Below, piece by piece: positions 6,470-13,060 of a stretch of 24,697 nt of DNA; the first letter of the stretch is position 1, and every line of letters begins with the position of its first letter. The stretch comes from a virus. Location: IMG/VR virus record IMGVR_UViG_3300033153_009814, positions 1 through 24,697 of that record; one strand, 5' to 3'. A program made the position numbers and the translations under genes. Below the pieces are notes generated by a model. It saw nothing but the letters and a program-made list of their open reading frames with translations, was not told the origin of the DNA and did no database searches.

Positions 6470-6749
6470 GTTTGAGCAGGCAGGCGCTTCCCTTGGAGAG
6501 TTGGTTGCTGCCAAGAATGAGGCGTATGGAGACTCTGCGCGCACCGCTGAGAGCATGCTCGGACTGCTTTACCCTAGCGGTGTGAGGGTGGACCAGTACC
6601 GAGACATGCTGCTAGTTGTGCGCGTGCTAGACAAGCTCTCGCGCGTCTCTCATAAGAAAGATGCGTTTGGCGAATCGCCCTGGGGAGATATCGCGGGCTA
6701 CGGGCTGTTGGGCGCTACCATGGATAAGGAAGGAAAGAATGATGAGTAG
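6453..6749 (+). CDS. DUF6378-like phage protein, possible nucleotide hydrolase relative, 98 aa
   Basis: ATG 6453 (MTTRGEFEQ) follows AGGGGAAG and replaces the earlier in-frame ATG 6429. The sequence pattern LVAAKNEAYGDS, then a hydrophobic helix with LLVVRVLDKLSRV, then KDAFGESPWGDIAGYGLLG, matches a widespread phage family similar to DUF6378. That family is all-helical and often sits with nucleotide-metabolism genes; a MazG/dNTP-pyrophosphatase-like role is suspected but not established. Here it is followed directly by a deoxyribosyltransferase-like gene, which fits a nucleotide-pool role. The family is fairly secure; the function is inference. Confidence 0.7.
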   Translation: MTTRGEFEQAGASLGELVAAKNEAYGDSARTAESMLGLLYPSGVRVDQYRDMLLVVRVLDKLSRVSHKKDAFGESPWGDIAGYGLLGATMDKEGKNDE

Positions 6750-7728
6750 AAGCGATAAAGAGCTAGTGTTTATCTCCGGACCGCTGACCGCTGGTTTGTG
6801 CAGTGAGAACGTGCGTAAGGCCAACGAGGTAGCCATGCTGCTGCGCGAGGCTGGATACGTGCCCTTCATTCCTCATCTCTTCTGGTTCACTGAACTTATG
6901 TTTCCGCGCAATGAGTCATTTTGGTTGGAATGGGAATATGACATGCTGTCGCGCTGTGACTTGGTGTACCGCATTGATGGAGAGTCACCGGGGGCTGACA
7001 GCGAGCTAGACCTGGCTGAAGAGTTGAAGATACCAGTGTACTACGGCGAGGCGGGGCTGGTGGATCTGCTAGAGAGTGGAGAGGAAGAAGAAGAGGAGAA
7101 AGTACTAGCAACTGAATTTGTTGAGGGTGACTTGATTGACGTATCTTCTGAATCCCAAAGCATTGCAGCCGGTAAGACAGTGATGTTTGAGTCATATGTC
7201 CAGCTAGACAAGAGCTTGGCGCGTGTTGTGGTGGCTTCAGGGCAGAACACTTATGTAGGGGCGTGCTATCTGACGCTGCATGCTGACGAGAGGGAAGAAG
7301 AGAGGGAGTGGGCGAGTGCAGAAGAGAGTGAGACGTTTGAAGATAGCGAATTCATCAAAGGAGATCTACTCGACGTCTCTTCTGAATCAGTGGGTATTGC
7401 AGCAGGTAAGATTGTCAGATTTGAGTCTTACACATACCCTGGTATGGCATGCGTTGTAACAGAAACAGGGCTGACTACTTTCGTGTATGCGCACTATTTG
7501 TCATTTCACGAAGAACCAGTGAAGGCTAAAGCGGAGAGTATTGAAGAGGAAGAAATCAAAGACGTGTTCTGTGTTGGTGATCGAGTATGCTCTATGCACT
7601 CAAACAACCTCGGAACCATTGTAGGGGTAGCTCAGCTGGAGTACGAAGGCGTGGTGACTGTAGTTTGGGATACAGAGCTAGGGCGTCAAACAAATGCGTT
7701 TGCAGAGTACCTGGAACTAGTTGAGTAG
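6742..7728 (+). CDS. DUF4406/deoxyribosyltransferase-like protein with SH3-like repeats, 328 aa
   Basis: The start is ATG 6742 (6739 is an alternative) behind AAGGAAGG, overlapping the preceding stop. Residues 7-110 have a Rossmann-like fold of the DUF4406/nucleoside 2-deoxyribosyltransferase type: FISGPLTA (10-17), a WLEWEYDML segment, and GADSELDLAEELKIPVYY where Glu88 would be the catalytic Glu. An acidic linker (EEEEEEK) leads to two near-duplicate units (125-180 and 203-256, each with SSES...IAAGK...FESY) and a third SH3/KOW-like unit (275-328) with VGDRV and VTVVWD. It may cleave or bind nucleotides, with the repeats binding a partner or nucleic acid. The fusion to these repeats is unusual. 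Confidence 0.7.
   Translation: MSRSDKELVFISGPLTAGLCSENVRKANEVAMLLREAGYVPFIPHLFWFTELMFPRNESFWLEWEYDMLSRCDLVYRIDGESPGADSELDLAEELKIPVYYGEAGLVDLLESGEEEEEEKVLATEFVEGDLIDVSSESQSIAAGKTVMFESYVQLDKSLARVVVASGQNTYVGACYLTLHADEREEEREWASAEESETFEDSEFIKGDLLDVSSESVGIAAGKIVRFESYTYPGMACVVTETGLTTFVYAHYLSFHEEPVKAKAESIEEEEIKDVFCVGDRVCSMHSNNLGTIVGVAQLEYEGVVTVVWDTELGRQTNAFAEYLELVE
7114..7509 (+). repeat. intragenic tandem duplication of an SH3-like module
   Basis: Unit 1 (7114-7281) and unit 2 (7348-7509) start 234 bases apart and encode related peptides, including GDLIDVSSES versus GDLLDVSSES and IAAGKTVMFESY versus IAAGKIVRFESY. DNA identity is still plain (tcttctgaatc and attgcagc in both), so the duplication is moderately recent. 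Confidence 0.7.
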
Positions 7729-7742
7729 CAGGGGAGGGAAAG

Positions 7743-7973
7743 ATGAGTGAAGAGCTAGAAGCAAACGAGAATCCATGGGCACCTGTACCGCCGCCTGGCT
7801 CTATTGAGGCACAGGAGCAGGGGTGTACATGCGCTGTATGGGACAACTGCTACGGGAAAGGGCGTGGGATGAACGGGTGTAGGTGGGGGTGGCACGTAGA
7901 GGGGGGGTGCCCACTTCATACTACAAAAAAGAGTGAGGGGGATGAAAAGGAGGGAAGGGGTAGCGGGGAGTAG
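7743..7973 (+). CDS. Cys-rich small phage protein of the GCTC...CPLH type, 76 aa
   Basis: It starts at ATG 7743 behind GGGAGGG. The core has NPWAPVPPPGSIEAQEQ, then GCTCAVWDNCYGKG, then a Trp-rich stretch and GGCPLH. This pattern of spaced Cys and a final His matches a common small phage protein I have seen in many genomes, probably a zinc-binding or structural Cys module; no function is known. The C-terminus (KKSEGDEKEGRGSGE) is charged and disordered. It is placed between the DUF4406-like gene and a run of small genes. Confidence 0.7.
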   Translation: MSEELEANENPWAPVPPPGSIEAQEQGCTCAVWDNCYGKGRGMNGCRWGWHVEGGCPLHTTKKSEGDEKEGRGSGE

Positions 7974-8006
7974 CCGTAAGACTAGACAGAGGAAGGGGCG
8001 AGAGAG

Positions 8007-8351
8007 ATGAACAAAGGGAATGCACTATGGAACTTGGGCGTGAAAAAGCTCAAGAAAATGCATGAAGAAGGTGATGTGAGTTGTTTTGAAAACACCTTCA
8101 TTTGTAATTTGAGGCGCGGGGAGGAAGCTGCAAATCTGATGTGCGTTGTGGCTACCTTCGCTGGTACTAGAAGCGTAGTGTCTTTTTTCGCTTATCAAGA
8201 TGGCGAAAAATACGCAGCTGTCGATGATTGTTTTGATTTCATTGATGACGTGTCAATGGACGGTCTAGTACCAGAGGGTTGCACGCTAGAGGTGAGGCAG
8301 TGGTCTTTGCCTTTGAGCGCTATGGAGAGTACTGCGGTCAGTTGTTACTAG
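8007..8351 (+). CDS. hypothetical protein, 114 aa
   Basis: ATG 8007 follows GGAAGGGGCGAGAGAG. The protein has a basic N-terminal helix (ALWNLGVKKLKKMHEEGDV) and then strand-rich sequence with MCVVATFAGTRSVVSFFAY and an acidic CFDFIDDVSMDG loop. Four Cys are scattered and do not form paired CxxC motifs. There is no membrane segment or known domain. The function is unknown. Confidence 0.6.
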   Translation: MNKGNALWNLGVKKLKKMHEEGDVSCFENTFICNLRRGEEAANLMCVVATFAGTRSVVSFFAYQDGEKYAAVDDCFDFIDDVSMDGLVPEGCTLEVRQWSLPLSAMESTAVSCY

Positions 8352-8376
8352 TAGCGTTGTAGAAAGGGATGGAGTC

Positions 8377-8595
8377 ATGGATTACTATTGGAAAGACACG
8401 TTGAAGCGCCTGCAGACAGCCAACACGCAGCTGAAAGTGCTGTGGGAGTTGGTTGAACACCCCCTGTTCTACGGGCTGTGCTACCAAGATGGGAAGTACA
8501 TAATTGAGGTAGCAGACCAGCTGTTCACATCAGAATTCCTTGATGACGTGCTAGCGCAAGCCGCAGAGGCGCTGGAGAAAGAGGGAGCGCAATGA
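8377..8595 (+). CDS. small hypothetical protein, 72 aa
   Basis: It starts at ATG 8377 behind AAAGGGATGGAG. It reads as helix (DTLKRLQTANTQLKVLWELVEH), a short hairpin (YQDGKYIIEV) and a final helix (LDDVLAQAAEALEKEG). It overlaps the next gene by four bases (ATGA), so the pair is probably co-translated. No family is recognised. Confidence 0.6.
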   Translation: MDYYWKDTLKRLQTANTQLKVLWELVEHPLFYGLCYQDGKYIIEVADQLFTSEFLDDVLAQAAEALEKEGAQ

Positions 8596-8837
8596 AGAAT
8601 GAAAATGATTGGTCGTTTTTTGATACCGTCGGGATTGCTATGCGTAAGGCTGCCCAATTGGCATATGACGTAAGGGCCTTCGCAGAGGAGTGTGAAGAGC
8701 AGCGTAGCTTTGCTGGCATCGAGCATGACGCACTGCTGTATCGTCGAATGGTAGACTCGCTGGGGCGCGCTGAGAGAGCCCACGAGAAAGCAATGGAAGA
8801 GATGAAGCGTATACAGAGGGGGGAGGAAGAGGGCTAA
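8592..8837 (+). CDS. small helical hypothetical protein, 81 aa
   Basis: It is coupled to the upstream gene by ATGA at 8592-8595, with GAGGGAG inside that gene as its ribosome site. The sequence is helical and charged (AQLAYDVRAFAEECEEQR and RAERAHEKAMEEMKRIQRG). Its stop overlaps the radical SAM gene by one base (TAATG at 8835-8839), so any functional link between the two deserves attention. It lacks features of a peptide substrate such as a Cys-rich or Gly-rich core. Confidence 0.6.
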   Translation: MKNENDWSFFDTVGIAMRKAAQLAYDVRAFAEECEEQRSFAGIEHDALLYRRMVDSLGRAERAHEKAMEEMKRIQRGEEEG

Positions 8838-10342
8838 TGAGAGTACATTCGATCCGCGAGGGCCATGCCACTAACAGTAGTTCCTCACACTCTATCATCT
8901 GCATCCCAGATGGCATGGAGGTGCCGCATGATAAGGTGACTGGGGATTATGGATGGGAGCGCTTTACGCTGTCCTCTAGGCGCGAGAAGGCTACGTATAT
9001 GGCCTATCAACTGGCGCGAAATCTGTATGGCGTTCAGGAAAAAAGGGCGAAAGTGGCTGAGAAGTACGTGTATGATGCGACAGGAGAGAAGGTCGAAGTC
9101 TGTGAAGATGACTGGAGTGGTATTGATCACGAGAGTGTAATGAGTCTTCCCTCTGCTTTTGGTGCAACAAGCCGCGACCCTGTCAACTCATTCTTCCAAA
9201 ATCTGCTCACGTATGTGATGCGTGATGACGTAGTGATTCTTGGTGGTAATGACAACGGTGGTGAGCACTTTTTGGTTGAGGCACTAGGGGCTAAATCTGA
9301 CGACTGGAGTGATGAAGGAGAACGGCAAGAGAAGTTGAGGCAGAAGGAGTTGGGGTTTGGTTTCTTCAGTAACATGTTCTATGTCGAGCATGTGTATGAC
9401 GCAGAACAGAAGTGCCCGAGTGTAGTGTGCCGCTACGATCCTCAGTACCATTTCTGGACACTGTACGCGCCTTCAACGGGTAAGAAGATCCGCGTATCTT
9501 TCGCTCCTAAGCTGGATACGAAATACGCTGTTACGCGCGCTTCTGCCCCTGAGCTGGTAGACCTGAAAATCACCGACTACTGCACGCGCGGTTGCAAGTA
9601 CTGCTATCAATCATCTACCGCGAAGGGGGAGCACGCATCTCTGGAGAGTGTGACTGCAGTACTGCGAGACCTGGCTGATGCACATGTATTCGAGGTTGCG
9701 CTAGGCGGTGGCGAGCCTACACAGCATCCAGACTTCTGCGCTATCTTGCGTGCAGCTAAGGAGCTTGGTATCACGCCAAACTTCTCTACTGCACGGGTTG
9801 AGTGGATGCTTAATGAGAGTGTAGTGGCTGCAGTAAAAGAGTGCTGCGGGGCGTTTGCTGTGAGCGTAGATGAAAGTGGGCGGTATGGCTTGATGCAAGA
9901 GGCTTGTTGGTATGCGAAGGAAACCGGGCTTAAGAGTAAGCTGCGCTACCAGTATGTCATGGGGTCCGCACCGCGAGAGTGGTTCTGTAGAACGCTGCTC
10001 CCCTTCGTGCGTAACCATCAGGTTGGCCTAACGCTGCTAGCTCCAAAGTCGAAGGGGCTCGGAGGCGCGGCAGAGTGGCATGCCTTCTCTGGTTGGCTGA
10101 AAGATGTGAAGGCAGCAGAGGTGTATCGCTTCGGGATTGACACCGCGTTGGCTGCTATGTCAGTCGAGGCTCTGCAGGGAGAGGGAGTGGATGCGCGGTA
10201 TTACGAGGTCGAAGAGGGCCGTTTCTCCATGTATATCGACGCGGTACATGGGCGTGCGGGGCCTTCGTCATTCTGTGACGAGGGAGAGATGGTAGATTAT
10301 TTGGGGGATACGAGGGAAGTATTTGGTGGCTTCGGGGTATAA
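8837..10342 (+). CDS. radical SAM protein with TNSSSSHS N-terminal domain, 501 aa
   Basis: It starts at ATG 8837 behind GGAGGAAGAG. Residues 240 to about 460 form a radical SAM core. C249, C253 and C256 (CTRGCKYC) would hold the 4Fe-4S cluster and GGGEPTQHPDF (290-300) is the SAM-binding GGE motif. Residues 1-235 are a separate domain opening with EGHATNSSSSHSIICIP (Ser-rich motif at 12-19), then GWERFTL, DHESV and VVILGGNDNGGEH. I know similar sequence combinations in uncharacterised proteins but no proven function. It is too long for QueE and lacks the extra C-terminal Cys cluster of SPASM maturases. Enzymes of this core modify peptides, nucleotides or RNA; the substrate is unknown. Confidence 0.85.
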   Translation: MRVHSIREGHATNSSSSHSIICIPDGMEVPHDKVTGDYGWERFTLSSRREKATYMAYQLARNLYGVQEKRAKVAEKYVYDATGEKVEVCEDDWSGIDHESVMSLPSAFGATSRDPVNSFFQNLLTYVMRDDVVILGGNDNGGEHFLVEALGAKSDDWSDEGERQEKLRQKELGFGFFSNMFYVEHVYDAEQKCPSVVCRYDPQYHFWTLYAPSTGKKIRVSFAPKLDTKYAVTRASAPELVDLKITDYCTRGCKYCYQSSTAKGEHASLESVTAVLRDLADAHVFEVALGGGEPTQHPDFCAILRAAKELGITPNFSTARVEWMLNESVVAAVKECCGAFAVSVDESGRYGLMQEACWYAKETGLKSKLRYQYVMGSAPREWFCRTLLPFVRNHQVGLTLLAPKSKGLGGAAEWHAFSGWLKDVKAAEVYRFGIDTALAAMSVEALQGEGVDARYYEVEEGRFSMYIDAVHGRAGPSSFCDEGEMVDYLGDTREVFGGFGV

Positions 10343-10363
10343 CTAGAAAGAGAGGGGAGAAAC

Positions 10364-10657
10364 ATGAACAATACCAACATGCACCGATATCTCGTATGGG
10401 AGCCAGAGGCACAGGAGACTCCCAGGGATGCAGGACACTTTGATGCTCATTGGGCAGAAGACGCTGTGGAGCAATGGGCCGTGGATTATGACATTGACGA
10501 TAGCGTGATAGGAAGTGGTACAACAGTAATGGTACGGGTATGCGAGCAAGACGCTTACGAGAAAGCGAAAGTTGCTGGTGTTGAGGTAGAGTCGATGGAG
10601 TATGAAGTGTGGGGAGAGCATACGACTTACTACCATGTGGATAGATGTGATGAGTAA
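10364..10657 (+). CDS. small acidic hypothetical protein, 97 aa
   Basis: ATG 10364 follows AAAGAGAGGGGAGAAAC. The pattern HRYLVWEPEAQ, HWAEDAVEQWAVDYDID, then GTTVMVRVCEQDAYEKAKVAGVEV is like a small alpha/beta phage protein family with repeated occurrence in other phages, whose function is unknown. It is acidic and Trp/Tyr-rich. It directly follows the radical SAM gene but has no leader-core layout of a RiPP precursor. It overlaps the next gene by eight bases. Confidence 0.6.
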   Translation: MNNTNMHRYLVWEPEAQETPRDAGHFDAHWAEDAVEQWAVDYDIDDSVIGSGTTVMVRVCEQDAYEKAKVAGVEVESMEYEVWGEHTTYYHVDRCDE

Positions 10658-10850
10658 AGAATTCAGAGTCAAGTCATGCTACCAGTGCCTAGCGCGCAAC
10701 TACATTCTTTTGGGAATGCGCAAAGGAGCAATGCTATGCGCGTTAAAGGGTGGACGCCTGATAGACGTCTCTGAAGAAATGCCACCAGACTGGTGCCCTC
10801 TGCGTGCAAGTGATATAACTCTCGTACTAGACATAGAAAGGGAGGGATAG
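10650..10850 (+). CDS. small hypothetical protein with CxxC, 66 aa
   Basis: ATG 10650 (MSKEFRVKSC) overlaps the upstream stop by eight bases. The frame is open back to 10602, and ATG 10635 is another choice; no strong ribosome site decides. The protein carries CYQCLARNY near its start and PPDWCPLRAS later, a loose zinc-binding pattern, with a GGRLIDVSEEMP segment between. The function is unknown. Confidence 0.45.
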   Translation: MSKEFRVKSCYQCLARNYILLGMRKGAMLCALKGGRLIDVSEEMPPDWCPLRASDITLVLDIEREG

Positions 10851-11054
10851 ATGGACTACGAAGAGAAGATCGTGATTACGGTTACGCTTACCATGGGCGA
10901 GCTGCTTCAGGCAGCCAAGGGGGTTTTTGCTTACATGCCCAATGTAGAGGATATCAGCGTACAAGTTGGTGATTGGGATGAACTAGACATTGATGACAGC
11001 CTCACTGTATCGTACACGGCTATGGGGTCCAGGGAGGGAACGCAAGATGCCTAA
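10851..11054 (+). CDS. small acidic hypothetical protein, 67 aa
   Basis: The ATG directly abuts the preceding TAG (10848-10850), with GGGAGGG just upstream. It has two strands (KIVITVTLT and DISVQVGDWDELDID) around a helix (GELLQAAKGVFAYMP). It overlaps the next gene by eight bases. It may be a small alpha/beta protein; nothing indicates its role. Confidence 0.6.
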   Translation: MDYEEKIVITVTLTMGELLQAAKGVFAYMPNVEDISVQVGDWDELDIDDSLTVSYTAMGSREGTQDA

Positions 11055-11910
11055 AGTGGTGTTTCATGAGCATGCCTCCAAGGTCTCTTGTCCGAAGTGC
11101 AAAAGCGAACAGCTTTCTACACTCCCTGATCCGTTGGGTGTAGAGCCAGACATCTTCTCATGCGATTGTGGACACAAATGGGATGTTCCTGATTGGCTTT
11201 GGATGCATGATGGCTTTCCTCAGTTGCGCCCTGTAGTAGCATTCACCCCGCCTGTTGCACCGCTGACAGCTATGCAAACCCTACAGAAGGCGTTCTCCAT
11301 TGGTGACAGGGTGATGGCTAGTGTTAGCGAAGGAACGCGGGTATATGGTGTAGTGACTGGTCACGGGATGCACACTGTAACGGTGCGGTTGAATGGCCGG
11401 CAGTCTGATACGCCCTTCTACCCCAATGAGCTGAAGTTTTGGGTAGCAAAAGTCGAGTGTGGTGGAGATGGCTGCGCGGCGGAAGAGAGTAGTGGAGAAG
11501 GTTGTAAGAAGGCAGTTGTGGAGCCGGATGAAGATGGAGGGATTTGGGGGCCATTTGAAGTTGATGATCTCGTGTTTTTTACTTCTGTAGGTGCGAAGGG
11601 GTGCATGGCGCGAGTTATTACTGCTGATTCTAGGTACGTTGCGGTAGAGCTGCTTGCTGATGGGAGAACAGAGAAAGGGCATACGTTTAAACGGGGGCAT
11701 CGGGTTGTAGGTAAAACCGAGTTGCTTCGTAAGGTGTGTGTTGGTGACATGGTAGAGTATAATCTAGCAGTAAGCGGTACAGCCCGAAAGCCTGTTGAAG
11801 AAATCCGAAAGACTCATCTCGTTTTTGGGTGCTTGTATGTTCCCTTCTGTGAGATTATCAGTGTATCACCAGCGCCTTCGAAGAAGATTGAAGAGCCCGG
11901 AGATCGCTAG
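11047..11910 (+). CDS. zinc-ribbon protein with SH3-like repeats, 287 aa
   Basis: I chose ATG 11047 (MPKVVFHEH) because AGGGAGGG lies eight bases upstream; the frame is open from 10990. The N-terminus has a zinc ribbon, CPKCKSEQ followed by FSCDCGHKW. The remainder has repeated SH3/KOW-like units: FSIGDRVMA...YGVVTGHG...VTVRLNG, FEVDDLVFF...ARVITADSRYVAVEL, and VCVGDMVEYNL. These resemble the third unit of the DUF4406-like protein at 6742. Such modules bind nucleic acid or protein. A role with transcription or ribosomes is possible but not shown. Confidence 0.65.
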   Translation: MPKVVFHEHASKVSCPKCKSEQLSTLPDPLGVEPDIFSCDCGHKWDVPDWLWMHDGFPQLRPVVAFTPPVAPLTAMQTLQKAFSIGDRVMASVSEGTRVYGVVTGHGMHTVTVRLNGRQSDTPFYPNELKFWVAKVECGGDGCAAEESSGEGCKKAVVEPDEDGGIWGPFEVDDLVFFTSVGAKGCMARVITADSRYVAVELLADGRTEKGHTFKRGHRVVGKTELLRKVCVGDMVEYNLAVSGTARKPVEEIRKTHLVFGCLYVPFCEIISVSPAPSKKIEEPGDR

Positions 11911-11947
11911 TCACATAACACCCCCTAGCCTAAAAGGAGTAAATCAA

Positions 11948-12469
11948 ATGTTCACTACTTGTGCAGAGACTAGCAGAAATGCTTATGCACGCATCAAGGC
12001 AGAGGGCCTGTTGAGTAAGATGCAATTCCTGGTGTATGAGTATGTACATGCGGCGTGTAGGCCCTGTACCGGAGCAGAGTTAGAGGTGTATCTGCGTGAG
12101 GTCCACGGGGGTCTCAGGCACTATCACCAGCGCCTGTCAGAGCTAGAGAGGGTTGGAGTAATCGAGAAAGTAGGGGAGCGTAAGTGTAGCGTTACAGGCT
12201 TTGTGGCCTATGAATGGGCAGTGACCGGGCGTGTGCCGCGCAAAGAGGGTGTTGAGAGGGTTGGGTGGAAGGCGCGCGCGCTGGAAGCAGAGAGGCTGTT
12301 AGAGGCGGTCAAGGGACAGTATGGAGCACTGTGTGAATACCTTGCTTCGTTTGAAGAAGCTGAACAAAAATGTACTCTGTGCGGAATGGTATGGCAAGAG
12401 TGCTTTTTGTGCCCTTACGAAGACAGGTGTAAGTCATGCTCGCACTGTTGTGGCTGTGACGAAGAGTAG
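11948..12469 (+). CDS. winged-helix protein with C-terminal Cys cluster, 173 aa
   Basis: ATG 11948 (MFTTCAETS) is chosen over 11795 because AAAAGGAGT precedes it and the longer form would overlap the preceding gene by over 100 bases. Residues about 25-100 look like a winged-helix DNA-binding domain: MQFLVYEYVHA, TGAELEVYLRE, YHQRLSELERVGVIEKVGE and SVTGFVAYEWAVTGR. This layout is seen in phage HTH proteins. The last 35 residues hold nine Cys (KCTLCGMVWQECFLCPYED, then CKSCSHCCGC) and probably bind two metal ions. It could be a transcriptional regulator of the early region. Confidence 0.65.
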   Translation: MFTTCAETSRNAYARIKAEGLLSKMQFLVYEYVHAACRPCTGAELEVYLREVHGGLRHYHQRLSELERVGVIEKVGERKCSVTGFVAYEWAVTGRVPRKEGVERVGWKARALEAERLLEAVKGQYGALCEYLASFEEAEQKCTLCGMVWQECFLCPYEDRCKSCSHCCGCDEE

Positions 12470-12519
12470 GGAAGGGCTAGCGCTGGTGGGGCGTACAACT
12501 ATAAGAAGGGAGATAAGGC

Positions 12520-13038
12520 ATGAGTGACTATACACATGTGTTGAGTAAAAAGATTCAATCCTTGCAGATTTCTGTGGATCATGAGCGTAGATTTGCAAAC
12601 GAGCAACTGGCCTTGCGTCATGATGCAGAGAAGGAGAATATTGCACTTCGGAAGGCAGTACATGAGGCGCGTGAAGAGTCAGAGTCTAGGTTGCTTGAAG
12701 GCGGGAGGCTGTTGGCAGAGGTAGAAGAAGTCAATGAGTACCTCCTGAGTGAAGTTGTTGGGCTGCATTGTGAAGTGGACGAGCTTGCAGACGAGCTTGC
12801 AGAGACTGAGGAGTGGCGAGAGGATGAGACATATAACGCAGATAAACTCATGCTTGGGGTGGAGAAACTTGTCATAGAGAAGAGAAACCTGAAAAATGAG
12901 TTGCATGACCTGGCAAAAGAGCTAGAGAGGCGTGAGAACCATTACAGCGCGCTTACCTCATATGACGACGCATGTAGAGTCTGTGGGGCGTGCTGGAGTA
13001 CGCTTGAGAGAGCTACGTTGTGTTGCATCAAGGGGTAG
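12520..13038 (+). CDS. coiled-coil protein with C-terminal Cys pair, 172 aa
   Basis: ATG 12520 lies behind AAGGGAGATAAGGC. Residues about 5-150 are almost entirely charged helix with heptad-like Leu spacing (LLAEVEEVNEYLLSEVV, then VDELADELAETEEW and LKNELHDLAKELERRE), a clear coiled coil. The end has CRVCGACW and TLCCIKG, which may bind zinc. It is not a membrane protein. A scaffold or partner-binding role is likely but unproven. It lies just before the AAA+ ATPase gene, 22 bases away. Confidence 0.65.
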   Translation: MSDYTHVLSKKIQSLQISVDHERRFANEQLALRHDAEKENIALRKAVHEAREESESRLLEGGRLLAEVEEVNEYLLSEVVGLHCEVDELADELAETEEWREDETYNADKLMLGVEKLVIEKRNLKNELHDLAKELERRENHYSALTSYDDACRVCGACWSTLERATLCCIKG

Positions 13039-13060
13039 AGAAAGGAGGCTTTCGGGCATT

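Noticed and set aside
10364-10657. RiPP precursor for the radical SAM enzyme
   Set aside because: At 97 residues it is acidic and folded-looking, with no leader-core layout, Cys/Gly-rich core or repeats.
12434-12646. Reverse-strand frames opposite coding genes, such as this one
   Set aside because: They lack ribosome sites, have Ser/His/Pro-rich composition typical of antisense frames and lie opposite well-supported genes.
12932-13060. Extended start of the AAA+ ATPase
   Set aside because: It overlaps the coiled-coil gene, while AAAGGAGG sits just before ATG 13061.
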